Positions 52,783 through 62,415 are shown, counted from the first letter of the stretch. The stretch: 64,000 nucleotides of DNA from Pararhizobium sp. (GCA_017794825.1 CP051237.1:620001-684000), one strand, 5' to 3'. Made by a program: numbers and translations. Notes: generated by a model from the sequence alone, not told the origin.

Positions 52783-53592
52783 ATGCGTTATATTCTGTCA
52801 ATCCTTGGCTCGTTGGCGCTGGTTTCTACAATCGCCGCCGCACAGGCCAGCGATTGGGACGACTGCGCAGAGGAACGCGACCTGAAGCTCAGTCTCGCCG
52901 GTTGCACCAAAGTCCTTGATGCTGGCGAGGTCTCCGGCAAGCGGCTTGCAACGACCTACTATTATCGCGGGAATGTAAACCGCAGGCTTGAGAACCTCGA
53001 TCAGGCCGTGGAGGACCTAAATCACTCCCTCGCGATCAATCCGAACTACAAGCATCCCTATATCGACCTTGGCCTGGTGGAGAAGAATCGTAAAAACTAC
53101 GAGCAGGCCATCGCCCACTACGACCGGGCGCTGGAAATCGATCCGAAATTCGCGAAAGCCTATTACAATCGAGGCAACGTATACTGGTTTCAGGAACAAT
53201 ATGGTCGGGCGGTAATGGACTACGACCAGGCGATCGATATCGATCCGGACTACTACTTCCCCTATGTCGGTCGCGCCTGGGCGTTGTATGCCTTGGGCCA
53301 CGACGCATTGGCGCTCCAAAACGCTGACAAGGCGCTGGAACTCCGTCCAGGGGACGGACACGCCCGCAATATCCGGGCGCTTGTCCTCAGCGTGTTGGGT
53401 CAATGGCAGGAGGCTCTACCGGAACTTGATGCTTTTATTATTGAGGAACATAAGCCGGCTTTGGTGGAGAGGCTGCAGACCTCACTAATCGAGATGGGCT
53501 ATTTTGACGGGCCGGTCGATGGCGAGTACGGCCCGAAAACGCGAAGCGCGCTGGAAGCCTGCCTGAAAGAAAGATGCCGCCTGTTAAATTGA
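52783..53592 (+). CDS. Exported TPR protein with peptidoglycan-binding domain
   Basis: A 269-aa protein with a signal peptide (MRYILSILGSLALVSTIAAA). Residues about 60-205 form TPR repeats, visible as YYYRGNVNRRLENLDQAVED, NYEQAIAHYDRALEIDP and YNRGNVYWFQEQYGRAVMDY. Residues about 225-262 match peptidoglycan-binding domain 1 (LQTSLIEMGYFDGPVDGEYG, then TRSALE). A periplasmic role in cell-wall or complex assembly is likely. The 161-bp upstream gap holds no gene that I can see. Confidence 0.85.
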   Translation: MRYILSILGSLALVSTIAAAQASDWDDCAEERDLKLSLAGCTKVLDAGEVSGKRLATTYYYRGNVNRRLENLDQAVEDLNHSLAINPNYKHPYIDLGLVEKNRKNYEQAIAHYDRALEIDPKFAKAYYNRGNVYWFQEQYGRAVMDYDQAIDIDPDYYFPYVGRAWALYALGHDALALQNADKALELRPGDGHARNIRALVLSVLGQWQEALPELDAFIIEEHKPALVERLQTSLIEMGYFDGPVDGEYGPKTRSALEACLKERCRLLN

Positions 53593-53646
53593 CGTCCGGC
53601 GACCACGCAACGATCGCTCAAGCGATAGACTTACCGTTTTGACCTA

Positions 53647-54267
53647 TCATCCCATATGCGCAACCGAACGACTGACTGCCTCGATCACATCGACCAGCGC
53701 CCTGCCCGCGTCTTCCAGAGCGCCGTTGTTCTCGATGACGACGGCGTCGGCCATTTGCGCATCGCAATCAGGCTGACGCTTGAGGCGCCTCAGGATCTCC
53801 GCCTCGCTCTCGCGACCGCGGCCGGCGAGCCTTCGTGCCAGAACGTCAGGCCGCGCCGTCAGGCTGATGACGGTGAAATTCGCATAGCGGGCGCGCAGGC
53901 CGTCGAGCGCGCCGCGCGATCCGTTGCAGATCGCGATGCGCCCGGAGCGCACGACCTCGTCGACCGAAACCGGCACGCCGTATTTCAGTCCGTGCGCATC
54001 CCACCAGTGGGCGAAACCGCCGCGCGCCAGTTCGGCGTCGAAATCGGCGTCCGTGACCGGCCGGTGATCTTCGGTCTCTCCGTCGGCCGGGCGCGTGATC
54101 GCCCGCTGCACGAAGACAAAGCGGTCGTCGCCGTCAAGCGATCTGCGAGCATGATTGAGAAGCGTGTCCTTGCCGGCTCCGCTCGGACCGACGACGGCGA
54201 TGAAGGCGCCGCCGCCGATTTTCGCGCCCGCTGCGCCTGCCGGGTCTGCCCCGTCGCCTGAACCCAT
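53647..54267 (-). CDS. phnN: Ribose 1,5-bisphosphate phosphokinase PhnN
   Basis: Phosphorylates ribose 1,5-bisphosphate to PRPP (EC 2.7.4.23), closing the C-P lyase route. The 206-aa guanylate-kinase-like protein has Walker A GPSGAGKDT and RAITRPADGETEDH. ATG at 54267 shares one base with the phnM stop. It is the last gene of the leftward DUF1045-phnM-phnN group. Confidence 0.92.
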   Translation of the reverse strand: MGSGDGADPAGAAGAKIGGGAFIAVVGPSGAGKDTLLNHARRSLDGDDRFVFVQRAITRPADGETEDHRPVTDADFDAELARGGFAHWWDAHGLKYGVPVSVDEVVRSGRIAICNGSRGALDGLRARYANFTVISLTARPDVLARRLAGRGRESEAEILRRLKRQPDCDAQMADAVVIENNGALEDAGRALVDVIEAVSRSVAHMG

Positions 54268-55406
54268 CACACCACGCGCCGGCCTTCGCGCCAGACGGTG
54301 CGCACGATCGGGATCGCATGATCAACGCCGACCCGCACAAGGTCTCCGCGCTTGCCGATCGCGATTTCTCCGCGGTCGTCGAGACCGCAGGCCTTCGCCG
54401 GGTTCCTGGACACCATCTGTATCGCCTGCGGCAGGGAAATCGCGTCCACTTCGTTGTCGAGATGGAAGGCCGACTGGATCAGGCTGAAGGGGATGTAGTC
54501 AGAGGACAAGATATCCAGCAGATTGTTTTCGGCGAGTTCGCGCGCCGCGATATTGCCCGAATGGGATCCGCCGCGCACGACGTTCGGCGCGCCCATCAGC
54601 ACCGCCATGCCGGCCTCCTTCGAGGCCCTGGCAGCTTCCATGGTGGTCGGAAATTCGGCGACGTGAATGCCCTGCTGCACAGCTTCCTCGACATGCTCCA
54701 GCGTTGCGTCGTCATGACTCGCAAGCACGATGCCGCGATCCTTGCAGGTCTCGGCGATGATGCCGCGATTCCGGTCGGAATTGGCCTCCGACTGGGCGAT
54801 GCGAAGCTTGCAGAAATCCTGGAACTCCTGCTCCGTCATCTTCAGCTTGCCGCGATAATAGACGGCGTATTGATCGAGATCGCGAAACTGCCGCTGGCCC
54901 GGCGCATGGTCCATCAGCGACGCCATGCGAACGCGCGGATGGCCGTCGAACCCCCGGAACTGTTCGTGGCAGTTGGGCGCGGAAACCTCGCAGCGCAGAT
55001 GCAGGAAATGGTCGGCCCGCAGGCTGCCCTTCTCCGAACTGTCGTCGATCGCGTTGGCGAGTATCTGCATTTCCTCGGCTGTCAGGTCCGCGTCATGGTC
55101 CATGCCGACGCGCAGGGCGTCGAGAACGGTGGTGATCCCCGACGAGCAGATTTGCGCGTCATGCGCGAGCACTGCGGCGAGCGGATTCCAGCGGACCTTC
55201 GGTCGCGGCGCGTAATGGCCTTCCAGATGGTCGGTGTGCAGCTCCACGAGACCGGGTATCAGGTAATCATTGGCGAGATCTTCAGCGGAGGAAACCGAGG
55301 TGTCGGTCGAGATATCGGCAATCTTGCCGTCGCGCACGACGAGCGTTCCCTTCACGACTTCGTCGTTAAGGACAATTCTGGCGTTCTTCAATATCAGTTC
55401 GGACAT
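54267..55406 (-). CDS. phnM: Alpha-D-ribose 1-methylphosphonate 5-triphosphate diphosphatase PhnM
   Basis: Removes pyrophosphate from the C-P lyase substrate intermediate (EC 3.6.1.63). The 379-aa amidohydrolase has LVELHTDHLEGHYAPRP, then LASHDDATLEHVEEAVQQGI and LSSDYIP, typical of PhnM. It lies between a DUF1045 gene and phnN. The C-P lyase core (phnG to phnL) is not within the window. Confidence 0.95.
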   Translation of the reverse strand: MSELILKNARIVLNDEVVKGTLVVRDGKIADISTDTSVSSAEDLANDYLIPGLVELHTDHLEGHYAPRPKVRWNPLAAVLAHDAQICSSGITTVLDALRVGMDHDADLTAEEMQILANAIDDSSEKGSLRADHFLHLRCEVSAPNCHEQFRGFDGHPRVRMASLMDHAPGQRQFRDLDQYAVYYRGKLKMTEQEFQDFCKLRIAQSEANSDRNRGIIAETCKDRGIVLASHDDATLEHVEEAVQQGIHVAEFPTTMEAARASKEAGMAVLMGAPNVVRGGSHSGNIAARELAENNLLDILSSDYIPFSLIQSAFHLDNEVDAISLPQAIQMVSRNPAKACGLDDRGEIAIGKRGDLVRVGVDHAIPIVRTVWREGRRVV

Positions 55407-55435
55407 GTTTCTTTTTCTACTCTTGCAAATCCCGC

Positions 55436-56143
55436 TCAGGCGGTCCGGCGCTGATCCAGTCGCCCCAGCGGGTGTAGCGAATGGACCGAAAATGGCGCGC
55501 CCGGTTCGTCCTCCACGAACAGGGCGATGTTCTCGACTTCGACAGGCTCGCTCAGCACCGGATCGAAAAACGCATGCAGCGCCTGTTCCACCCGGTCTCT
55601 TTCCGCTTTATCGACCGGACCCGACAGCGTCATGTGAAACCGGAATTCCTCGAAGACATACGGATAGCCCCAACGATGCAGGTTTTCCAGCTGGGCGGCT
55701 GTCAGCCTGTCGGGATTCCGTCGCTCCAGTTCCGCCTCGCTCGGCGGCGCGCGGAATTCGTCGAACTCCCTTACGACGCGCGCTGCGAGATCATGGAGAT
55801 CGGGAATTGGCTCGCTCGGCGTGAGCGCAAAAAACGGGCCTATCCTGCTGATCTCCATGCGCGGAATCTCGAAAGGTTTCACCGAGTCGGAAAACCGCAT
55901 CAGTTTCCTGAGCAGGTCTTCTTCCGTCTGATCTTCGGCCAGCACGAACGGCGCTTTCAGCGTTCCGTGAAAGCCGTATCGTCTGGGAGCCGCGGTATGA
56001 AACGCGATCTCGGCCGAATTGAGACCGGTGATCGCGGGCGCCTCTACCGTCTGTCCTGTAAAGACATCACGGCCGAGCCAGTTCGTCGCGACCCTGTTCA
56101 GAGGGTCGTTCATCGGCGGGACAAAATAGATTGAATATCGCAT
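55436..56143 (-). CDS. DUF1045 2H-phosphoesterase of phn operons
   Basis: A 235-aa protein of a family found with phosphonate genes. The two HxT motifs of the 2H phosphoesterase fold are in RYGFHGTLKAPF and RFHMTLSGPV. A role in handling a cyclic or ribosyl phosphate intermediate is plausible. ATG at 56143 follows GAGGAAG. It precedes phnM by 29 bases on the same strand. A weak Pho-box-like pair lies upstream. Confidence 0.87.
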   Translation of the reverse strand: MRYSIYFVPPMNDPLNRVATNWLGRDVFTGQTVEAPAITGLNSAEIAFHTAAPRRYGFHGTLKAPFVLAEDQTEEDLLRKLMRFSDSVKPFEIPRMEISRIGPFFALTPSEPIPDLHDLAARVVREFDEFRAPPSEAELERRNPDRLTAAQLENLHRWGYPYVFEEFRFHMTLSGPVDKAERDRVEQALHAFFDPVLSEPVEVENIALFVEDEPGAPFSVHSLHPLGRLDQRRTA

Positions 56144-56201
56144 TCTGTCTTCCTCGAATGACAATGATTCCGGCGGATGAGCGATCATCTACCCGATTTG
56201 C

Positions 56202-56219
56202 GTGACAGTTTCATGCAAA
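56202..56219 (-). promoter_or_regulatory. Weak Pho-box-like pair before the DUF1045 gene
   Basis: On the minus strand TTTGCAT-GAAA-CTGTCAC gives two 7-base units with a 4-base spacer. The second matches the CTGTCAC half-site exactly; the first agrees in about four of seven positions. Located 59 bases before the ATG. Whether phnM-phnN has its own PhoB-driven promoter is uncertain. Confidence 0.3.
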
Positions 56220-56245
56220 AGTCACATTGACGAATTCGGCAGTTG

Positions 56246-57829
56246 TTACACCCGCTCGCCGTGCTGGCCCATCAGGCGGCTTCGGATGGCGTTGGAAATA
56301 TTGTCGAAAACAAAAACCGTGATCAGGATGAGTATTACCATATAGGCAACGTTTTCCCAATCGGCATTCGTGCGCATGGCCTCCCAAAGTTTCAGGCCAA
56401 TGCCGCCGGCGCCCACAGCGCCGATGATGGTGGCCGAGCGCGTGTTCGATTCCCAGAAATAGAGGGACTGGCTGGCGAACAGCGGCAGCACCTGCGGTAC
56501 GACGCCATAGCGCTGAACGAGAACCGGAGCGGCGCCGACGGATCGGATGCCTTCCCTTTGCTTGTCGTCAATGTTCTCCAGCGCCTCGGAATAGAGCTTG
56601 CCCAGCGTTCCGGTGTCGGTGAAAAAGATCGCCGAAATGCCGGCCAGCGGCCCCGGCCCGAATGCGCGCGTGAAGAACAGAGCCCAGATCAGCATGTCCA
56701 CGCAGCGCAGGAAGTCGAAAAACCGCTTCAGCGCCTGGTTCACCAGCCGGCTCCGCGTAATGTTGCGGGCCGCCGCGAAGGATAGCGGAAAGGCGAGAAA
56801 ACTGGCGAACAGCGTTCCGACGAACGCCATGACGATGGTCTGCAGCAGCTTGATCCACACGTCGAGGTGCTGCCATTCGCCATTGTAGAGGAAGTTGTTG
56901 AAGGCAAGCGCCGCATTCGACATCTCCGGATCGATCCGGTCGGACGAGAAGATCAGGCCTGCGACTTCGGTAAAACTCTTGCCCCAGAACGGCGAATAGG
57001 TATCGAACCAGAAGTTTTCCCAGCCGAGGAAGCGCTTGCGGATCTTCACCTCGTCGCTTTCGACCTCAAGCGTTCCGGCAAAACCGAAACTCATCTTGAT
57101 ATCGCCGTCGGCTTCTCTTTGTTCGGCCCAGTCCGGAAGTGCGCCGCGCGCCCTGACCGACACGTCCGGAACAACGTCGATCACCAGTTCCTCGCCTTCA
57201 TAGGCGACGGTCACGAGCCGCGGAACGATGCGAATCCTGGCGCCGCCTATATCGAGGTTCACCTCGGTGGTGACAGTTTCCGTCACGGTTTTCATTTCCG
57301 TTTCGGCGGCTTCGGAAGTCTCGCCGGAACCGGCGGCTCCCGTTCCGGGCGCCATAAAGCTGTTTGTTGTTGCGTCCGCGTCGGCGCCGCCTTCCTGCGT
57401 GCCCGGCGCGCCCTCCACCATGAAGCTGCCTGTGCTTGAAAATGCGCTGTTTTCCGTTCCCACACCTGCGCCGGCATCGACCTGGACCTGTCGCTCCACC
57501 TGTTCGCTGGTCTTTTCGAGCCACTCCGGATCGGGGTCGGAGCCGAGCGGCGAGAAACGCGGAAACTCGACGGCGAGATAATCGCCGTCATATTCGACGT
57601 CGGGTCTTATCTCGTAGCTCACCCAGTCTGACAGATAGGCGCCGGCAATATCCCATCTGCCTTCCGAAAAGGCCTTGCCGAAACCGAAAAAGAACCAGGA
57701 AAAGACGAGATAGGCGATAACCACGAGGATGGCGATCGGCGCGCGATAGCGATTGAAGAACGACCGTTCGAATACGTGCGGATATTTGGCGGCGGTGGCG
57801 TCAACGGACTGTGCGGACAAGGTGTTCAT
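56246..57829 (-). CDS. phnE: Phosphonate ABC permease PhnE with large periplasmic insertion
   Basis: A 527-aa permease, far longer than typical PhnE. After a first helix (residues about 30-50) comes a ~265-residue soluble segment. Residues 111-190 of it are low-complexity, rich in G, A, S, T and E. The transport domain begins near residue 318, with SVGAAPVLVQRYGVVPQVLP and IGAVGAGGIGLKLWE. ATG at 57829; the frame beyond it overlaps the other phnE. It lies 13 bases after that gene and probably forms a heterodimer with it. Confidence 0.88.
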   Translation of the reverse strand: MNTLSAQSVDATAAKYPHVFERSFFNRYRAPIAILVVIAYLVFSWFFFGFGKAFSEGRWDIAGAYLSDWVSYEIRPDVEYDGDYLAVEFPRFSPLGSDPDPEWLEKTSEQVERQVQVDAGAGVGTENSAFSSTGSFMVEGAPGTQEGGADADATTNSFMAPGTGAAGSGETSEAAETEMKTVTETVTTEVNLDIGGARIRIVPRLVTVAYEGEELVIDVVPDVSVRARGALPDWAEQREADGDIKMSFGFAGTLEVESDEVKIRKRFLGWENFWFDTYSPFWGKSFTEVAGLIFSSDRIDPEMSNAALAFNNFLYNGEWQHLDVWIKLLQTIVMAFVGTLFASFLAFPLSFAAARNITRSRLVNQALKRFFDFLRCVDMLIWALFFTRAFGPGPLAGISAIFFTDTGTLGKLYSEALENIDDKQREGIRSVGAAPVLVQRYGVVPQVLPLFASQSLYFWESNTRSATIIGAVGAGGIGLKLWEAMRTNADWENVAYMVILILITVFVFDNISNAIRSRLMGQHGERV

Positions 57830-57842
57830 CGTTGGTCTGACC

Positions 57843-58805
57843 TCATGCCCCGAAAGCGAACGCCTGTTCGCCGACGATGCGTTTGCGCAGATGGGCAGAC
57901 AGCTGGTCGACGGCGACGATCGTGAAGAAGAGAAGAATGACAATGGCCAGGGTCTTCGCCTCGTGGCCGCGGCTGATCGACAGTCTCAGCGATTCCCCGA
58001 TGCCGCCTCCGCCCACGGCGCCGATGATGGTCGACGCGCGGACATTGATCTCCAGGCGCAGCAGCGCATAGGACAGGAAATTCGGCATGACCTGCGGCAC
58101 GATGCCGAACCAGACCCGTTCCACCCAGTTGGCGCCGGCGGCGCGCAGGCCCTCGTCAGGGCGCATGTCGGCGTTCTCGACCACCTCGAAATACATCTTG
58201 CCCAGCGCGCCGATCGTGTGGATCGCCACGGCGATGACGGCCGGTATCGGCCCAAGCGAAAGAACCGCCAGGAAAAAGCCCGCGATCACGATTTCCGGAA
58301 AGGCGCGCAGCAGCTCCATGAAGCGACGGACGAAAAAACGCAGCCAGCGGCGGGTCGTGATATTGGAGGCCGCCAGAAAACAGAGAATGAAACCGAAAAA
58401 GAAGCCGGTCAGCGTCGCCAGCAAAGCAATGTTCAGCGTCTCGAACATCTTGTAGAAATATTCAGGGATATAGAAGTTTTCGGTGACGTAGTAGCGCCCG
58501 TCGGGATAGTCGAATTTCAAGCTGCCGTCCTCATAAGGCGTCGGCAGATCGAAGAGCGCGCGTGGCACTTCCAGCCAGTCGCGCGGGATGAGATCGCCCA
58601 CGAAATCGAAGAAATGCGGAAGACGGTCGAAGAATTTTCCGGCGTTTGTCTCGTTCGCGAACCAGAGCGAAAAAAACAGAATGACGGCCAACGCCAGAAC
58701 CCCGCCCCAGGTGTAAAGCCGCTTCCAGAACTGCATCTCCTGCCAGTGACGCTCAACGAGCTGTCCTTCGGGAGACATGCGAACCGACGGCAACGAGGCG
58801 CTCAT
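57843..58805 (-). CDS. phnE: Phosphonate ABC permease PhnE (standard form)
   Basis: A 320-aa permease with the PhnE transport domain: ARALFDLPTP, AAGANWVERVWFGIVPQVMP and IGAVGGGGIGESLRLS. An N-terminal helix and a short soluble segment precede it, smaller than in its neighbour. It lies downstream of phnD, after an 80-bp gap. Confidence 0.92.
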   Translation of the reverse strand: MSASLPSVRMSPEGQLVERHWQEMQFWKRLYTWGGVLALAVILFFSLWFANETNAGKFFDRLPHFFDFVGDLIPRDWLEVPRALFDLPTPYEDGSLKFDYPDGRYYVTENFYIPEYFYKMFETLNIALLATLTGFFFGFILCFLAASNITTRRWLRFFVRRFMELLRAFPEIVIAGFFLAVLSLGPIPAVIAVAIHTIGALGKMYFEVVENADMRPDEGLRAAGANWVERVWFGIVPQVMPNFLSYALLRLEINVRASTIIGAVGGGGIGESLRLSISRGHEAKTLAIVILLFFTIVAVDQLSAHLRKRIVGEQAFAFGA

Positions 58806-58885
58806 GCAGGGGTATCCGTTTCAGGCAGGAAAAGTGCGCCCGTCGCGACCGGGCGGTCGCGACGGGTCATGGTCACAGCTGTCCG

Positions 58886-59794
58886 TTAGCTGCCGATCTT
58901 GGCTTTGCGGGCCGCGATGATGGTTTTGTAGAAGTCCTCGTTGACTTCGGTGAACCCGCTGTAGTCGCCGCCCTGGATCGCGCTGAAGCAATCCGGGTCG
59001 CTTTCCGGAAGCGCCATCATGAACGCCTTGAACTTCTGCTTCATGTCGGCGTCCATCGAGGTGCGGACGACGATCGGTCCGTTCGGGATCTGCGGCGACT
59101 GCCAGACCTGGACGAGATCGCCCATGTCGAGGATGCCCTTGTCGACCATCTTGGCCAGGTTGCCGGAGGTGTAGCCGTCTTCGAACTTGCCAACGCCGGA
59201 AGCCCAGGTCGTGCCGGCGTCAAAGTTGCCCTTTACAACTTCGAGAACGAGGTTCTCGTGACCGCCGCCGAAGCCGGTTTCGGAGAAATATTCGTCAACC
59301 GGCATGCCGAGGTCGCCCGGAAGCGAAACGGACGGGACAAGGAATCCGGAAGTGGAGTCCGGATCGGCGAAGCCAAGCTTCTTTCCCTTCATGTCTTCCA
59401 GCGTCTTGATGCCGGAATCCTTGCGGGCGACCATGACCGAGTAGTAGCCGGTGGAACCGTCTGTCTGGATCGTGGTGAGGATCGGCTCAACCGCCTTGGG
59501 GTCGGTCAGGTAGACCTTGGCGTAGCCGGAAGCGCCGAGTTCGGCGTAGTCGAGCGTGCCGCCGAGCAGGCCCTGGATCACGCCGTCATAATCGGCGGCC
59601 GGGAAGAGCGATACTTTTTCAACGCCGATGACCTCAGGCAGGGTGTCTGCGAGGCACTGGAAGTTGCGAAGGCGGTCAGCTTCGTTTTCACCGCCCAGAA
59701 TTCCGACGCGGAATTCCTTCAGGTCCTCGGCCTGAGCTGAGCCGACAGCGATCGTCAGCAGTGCGGCTGTCGCCAGAAGGGCTTTCTTGAACAT
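58886..59794 (-). CDS. phnD: Phosphonate-binding protein PhnD
   Basis: Periplasmic receptor of 302 aa for phosphonates. A signal peptide (MFKKALLATAALLTIAVGSA) precedes EDLKEFRVGILGGENEADRL. GKKLGFADPDSTSGFLVPS is the family motif. CAGGAGAAACCC precedes ATG at 59794. It lies 83 bases after phnC. Without structural data the exact phosphonate or phosphite ligand is not known. Confidence 0.93.
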   Translation of the reverse strand: MFKKALLATAALLTIAVGSAQAEDLKEFRVGILGGENEADRLRNFQCLADTLPEVIGVEKVSLFPAADYDGVIQGLLGGTLDYAELGASGYAKVYLTDPKAVEPILTTIQTDGSTGYYSVMVARKDSGIKTLEDMKGKKLGFADPDSTSGFLVPSVSLPGDLGMPVDEYFSETGFGGGHENLVLEVVKGNFDAGTTWASGVGKFEDGYTSGNLAKMVDKGILDMGDLVQVWQSPQIPNGPIVVRTSMDADMKQKFKAFMMALPESDPDCFSAIQGGDYSGFTEVNEDFYKTIIAARKAKIGS

Positions 59795-59877
59795 GGGTTT
59801 CTCCTGTTTGTCCCAGTCTTGAGTTTGCAAGTCGATTGGCCCTTGACGCGGGCAAGGCGATCCCGGCTGCCTGCCGC

Positions 59878-60699
59878 TCAAACGGCGTGCTGTAGCGAGC
59901 CGACCGATGGGGTTGACGCGTTGTCCTTGATGCTGGTGGAGGTGATGTCTTCGGAAAGATCCTCACCCGAAGCGCCGTAGATCATTCGTACGGCTTCCGA
60001 TGTCAGCTCCTCTGCAGGGCCGTCGAAGACGACCTCGCCGGCGGCCATGCCGATGACGCGTTCGCAGTAGTGTCTGGCCGTATCGAGCGTATGCAGATTG
60101 GTGATAACGGTAATGCCTTCTTCCTGGTTGATGTTATGCAGGGAATCCATCACCACTTTGGCGTTCAGCGGATCGAGCGAGGCGATCGGTTCGTCCGCGA
60201 GTATCATCTTCGGCTGCTGCATCAGCGCGCGGGCGATGGCGACTCGCTGCTGCTGTCCGCCGGAAAGCGTGCCGGCGCTCTGCAATGCGGTCTGCGCAAT
60301 GCCCAGGCGCTCAAGAGCCGAGATGGCCATCGCCCTCTCCTCCCTCGAAAACGAGCCGGTCAGATTCAAAAGGGTCGACCGATAGTTCAGTCGACCCAGA
60401 AGCACATTGGTCAGGACGTTGAGGCGGGGCACGAGATTGAACTGCTGAAAGATCATCGCGCAGTCGCGCTGCCAGTTTCTGAGCGCCGTTCCCTCCAGTT
60501 CCGTGATTTCGGTCTGGTCGAAACGCACGGAGCCGCTGCTTGGGTCGATCAGCCGGTTCAGCATTCTAAGAAGCGTCGATTTGCCTGCGCCGGATCTGCC
60601 GATCACGCCGACCATCTGCCCTTTCGGAACAGTGATCGTCACGTTGTTTACCGCGGCGTATCCGCCAAAACGGCGGGTCACGTTCTCAAGCTTCAGCAT
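59878..60699 (-). CDS. phnC: Phosphonate ABC ATPase PhnC
   Basis: A 273-aa ATPase powering PhnDEE. Walker A is GRSGAGKST, the signature [14 protein letters not shown] and Walker [15 protein letters not shown] at 60699 has AGGGACAG upstream; an ATG at 60732 is possible. It is the first gene of phnC-phnD-phnE-phnE and faces a Pho box on its 5' side. Confidence 0.94.
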   Translation of the reverse strand: MLKLENVTRRFGGYAAVNNVTITVPKGQMVGVIGRSGAGKSTLLRMLNRLIDPSSGSVRFDQTEITELEGTALRNWQRDCAMIFQQFNLVPRLNVLTNVLLGRLNYRSTLLNLTGSFSREERAMAISALERLGIAQTALQSAGTLSGGQQQRVAIARALMQQPKMILADEPIASLDPLNAKVVMDSLHNINQEEGITVITNLHTLDTARHYCERVIGMAAGEVVFDGPAEELTSEAVRMIYGASGEDLSEDITSTSIKDNASTPSVGSLQHAV

Positions 60700-60763
60700 G
60701 TCTGTCCCTGAACGGTGGGCGGGCTTTGTCATGCATCGGTTAGAGGGTTGACGTGAACGCCGC

Positions 60764-60792
60764 GTGTCAGTTTTGTTACGGAAATATTACAA
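60764..60792 (-). promoter_or_regulatory. Pho box upstream of phnC
   Basis: On the minus strand three 7-base units are spaced by 4-base A/T runs: TTGTAAT-ATTT-CCGTAAC-AAAA-CTGACAC. The 11-bp period and CTGTNAC-like units are those of PhoB sites. It lies 65 bases before the phnC start, so the transporter is probably induced by phosphate starvation. The rest of the 330-bp gap to the DUF1254 gene shows no further gene. Confidence 0.65.
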
Positions 60793-61029
60793 TCCACAAC
60801 GCAGCCCCTTTACCGGCGCGTTGCTGTGCAAAACCTTGGCGAATGAACGGATTTTGGGCGTCTAGGCCAGTATCGCTGTAATTTGAAGAGCGGCTGACGG
60901 ATAACCAAAACTCTGTAAAAGGTCGACGCCAATTCGTCTGACACAATATAGTCAACCGCATATCTGTTGCGCTGCTATACGATTCATGCGCTTGATATTT
61001 ACAATTCAAAATTTGAACTGGAGATATTC

Positions 61030-62415
61030 ATGTTCAAAAGATGCCTTGTAAAATTTCTGTTTTTGGCCGCTCTTCTTGTGCTTCCGACCCAGTCACTGGC
61101 AGCGCCTCTGAATGCCGAAGAGGCACGGGATCTGGCGGAGGAAGCGTATATTTTCGGATTCGCCATCGTCGAGAACTACAAGTCGATGTACGGCATGTCC
61201 GTCTACGAGGACTCGCCGCAATATGGCGGCTTCAACAATTACGTCCATGCTCGTCAACTTTTCGGACCCGATTACAAGCTTGTTGTCAGCCCCAACAACG
61301 ACACGCTTTACTCGACGACTTGGGCCGATCTTCGCGCCGAACCCCTGGTCATCACGGTCCCGCCGACCGGCGACCGGTACTTCGTTATCCAGTTGGTCGA
61401 TATGTTTACCGACAATTTCGCCTACATAGGCACGCGCGCGACAGGCCGCGCGGGTGGAACGTTCCTGCTGGTCGGACCAGGTTTCAGGGGCTCGCTCCCC
61501 AGAGAAGGTTTCGACGAGATAATCGTCTCGCGCAGCTATTTTGCGGCATTGGCCACACGAACGGCGGTCGACGGGCCGGATGACCTTGCCGGAGTGGCGG
61601 AACTTCAGGACAAACTGGTCCTTCAGCCCCTCAGCGCTTACCTTGGTCAAGAGCCGCCTGCCGCTCCTCCCGCGATCAATTTTCCGGCCTACGATTCTAA
61701 GGGCCTGTACGGCAAACCAGCATTGCTGGCGATACTGAACCAGTTTCTCCAATGGCAGACGCCGACGCTTCAGGAAGGTCCGCTGATGGATCGATTGGCC
61801 AGGATCTCCGTGGGCCCGTTCCGAACGTTCGATCTGAATAGCTTTAGCCCTGAAATTCAACAGGCGATCGCCGATGGAACCGCCGCCGGTCACGCGAAAA
61901 TCGAGGAACGTGGGGCCAATCTCTCCCAGAACATCGACGGTTGGCTGTATTCCCCGCCCATGGGCGACTATGGCGCAGATTACCTTCTTCGTTCCGCCGT
62001 CGCATGGAAGTTCATCTACACCAACAGCCCCGAAGAGGCGCTCTATCCCATTGCCGAAACCGATGTCGACGGCAACCAGCTGACCGGTGAGAAATCCTAT
62101 GTGCTGGAGTTTCCGGCCGGCGGGCTGCCTCCGGTGGACGCTTTCTGGTCTCTGACGATGTACGACAGCGAGTCGCGTTTGATGGTCAACAATCCGATCG
62201 ACCGTTATTCGATCGGTGATCGAACGGCTGGCATGGAGAAGAATGACGACGGCTCGCTGGTCATTCGCATTCAGCACGACGATCCTGGTGAAGCCGCCCG
62301 CGCCAACTGGCTGCCTGCTCCAGAAGGCAATTTCTACATTATTGCGCGGCTCTACATGCCGCGAAAGGAAGCGCAGGACGGCAGCTATCGCCTGCCGGCG
62401 ATCCAGCCACAGTAA
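61030..62415 (+). CDS. Exported DUF1254/DUF1214 protein
   Basis: A 461-aa protein with a signal peptide (MFKRCLVKFLFLAALLVLPT, ending about SLA). The DUF1254 half has AEEAYIFGFAIVENYKSM and VSPNNDTLYSTTWADLRAEP; the DUF1214 half has AFWSLTMYDSESRLMVNNPI and NWLPAPEGNFYIIARLY. The biochemical role of the family is not established. ATG at 61030 follows GGAGATATTC. A related gene follows. Confidence 0.87.
   Translation: MFKRCLVKFLFLAALLVLPTQSLAAPLNAEEARDLAEEAYIFGFAIVENYKSMYGMSVYEDSPQYGGFNNYVHARQLFGPDYKLVVSPNNDTLYSTTWADLRAEPLVITVPPTGDRYFVIQLVDMFTDNFAYIGTRATGRAGGTFLLVGPGFRGSLPREGFDEIIVSRSYFAALATRTAVDGPDDLAGVAELQDKLVLQPLSAYLGQEPPAAPPAINFPAYDSKGLYGKPALLAILNQFLQWQTPTLQEGPLMDRLARISVGPFRTFDLNSFSPEIQQAIADGTAAGHAKIEERGANLSQNIDGWLYSPPMGDYGADYLLRSAVAWKFIYTNSPEEALYPIAETDVDGNQLTGEKSYVLEFPAGGLPPVDAFWSLTMYDSESRLMVNNPIDRYSIGDRTAGMEKNDDGSLVIRIQHDDPGEAARANWLPAPEGNFYIIARLYMPRKEAQDGSYRLPAIQPQ

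Noticed and set aside
53613-53626. ATCGCT-CA-AGCGAT after the TPR gene
   Set aside because: A six-base stem with a two-base loop and a T-run seven bases on is too weak.
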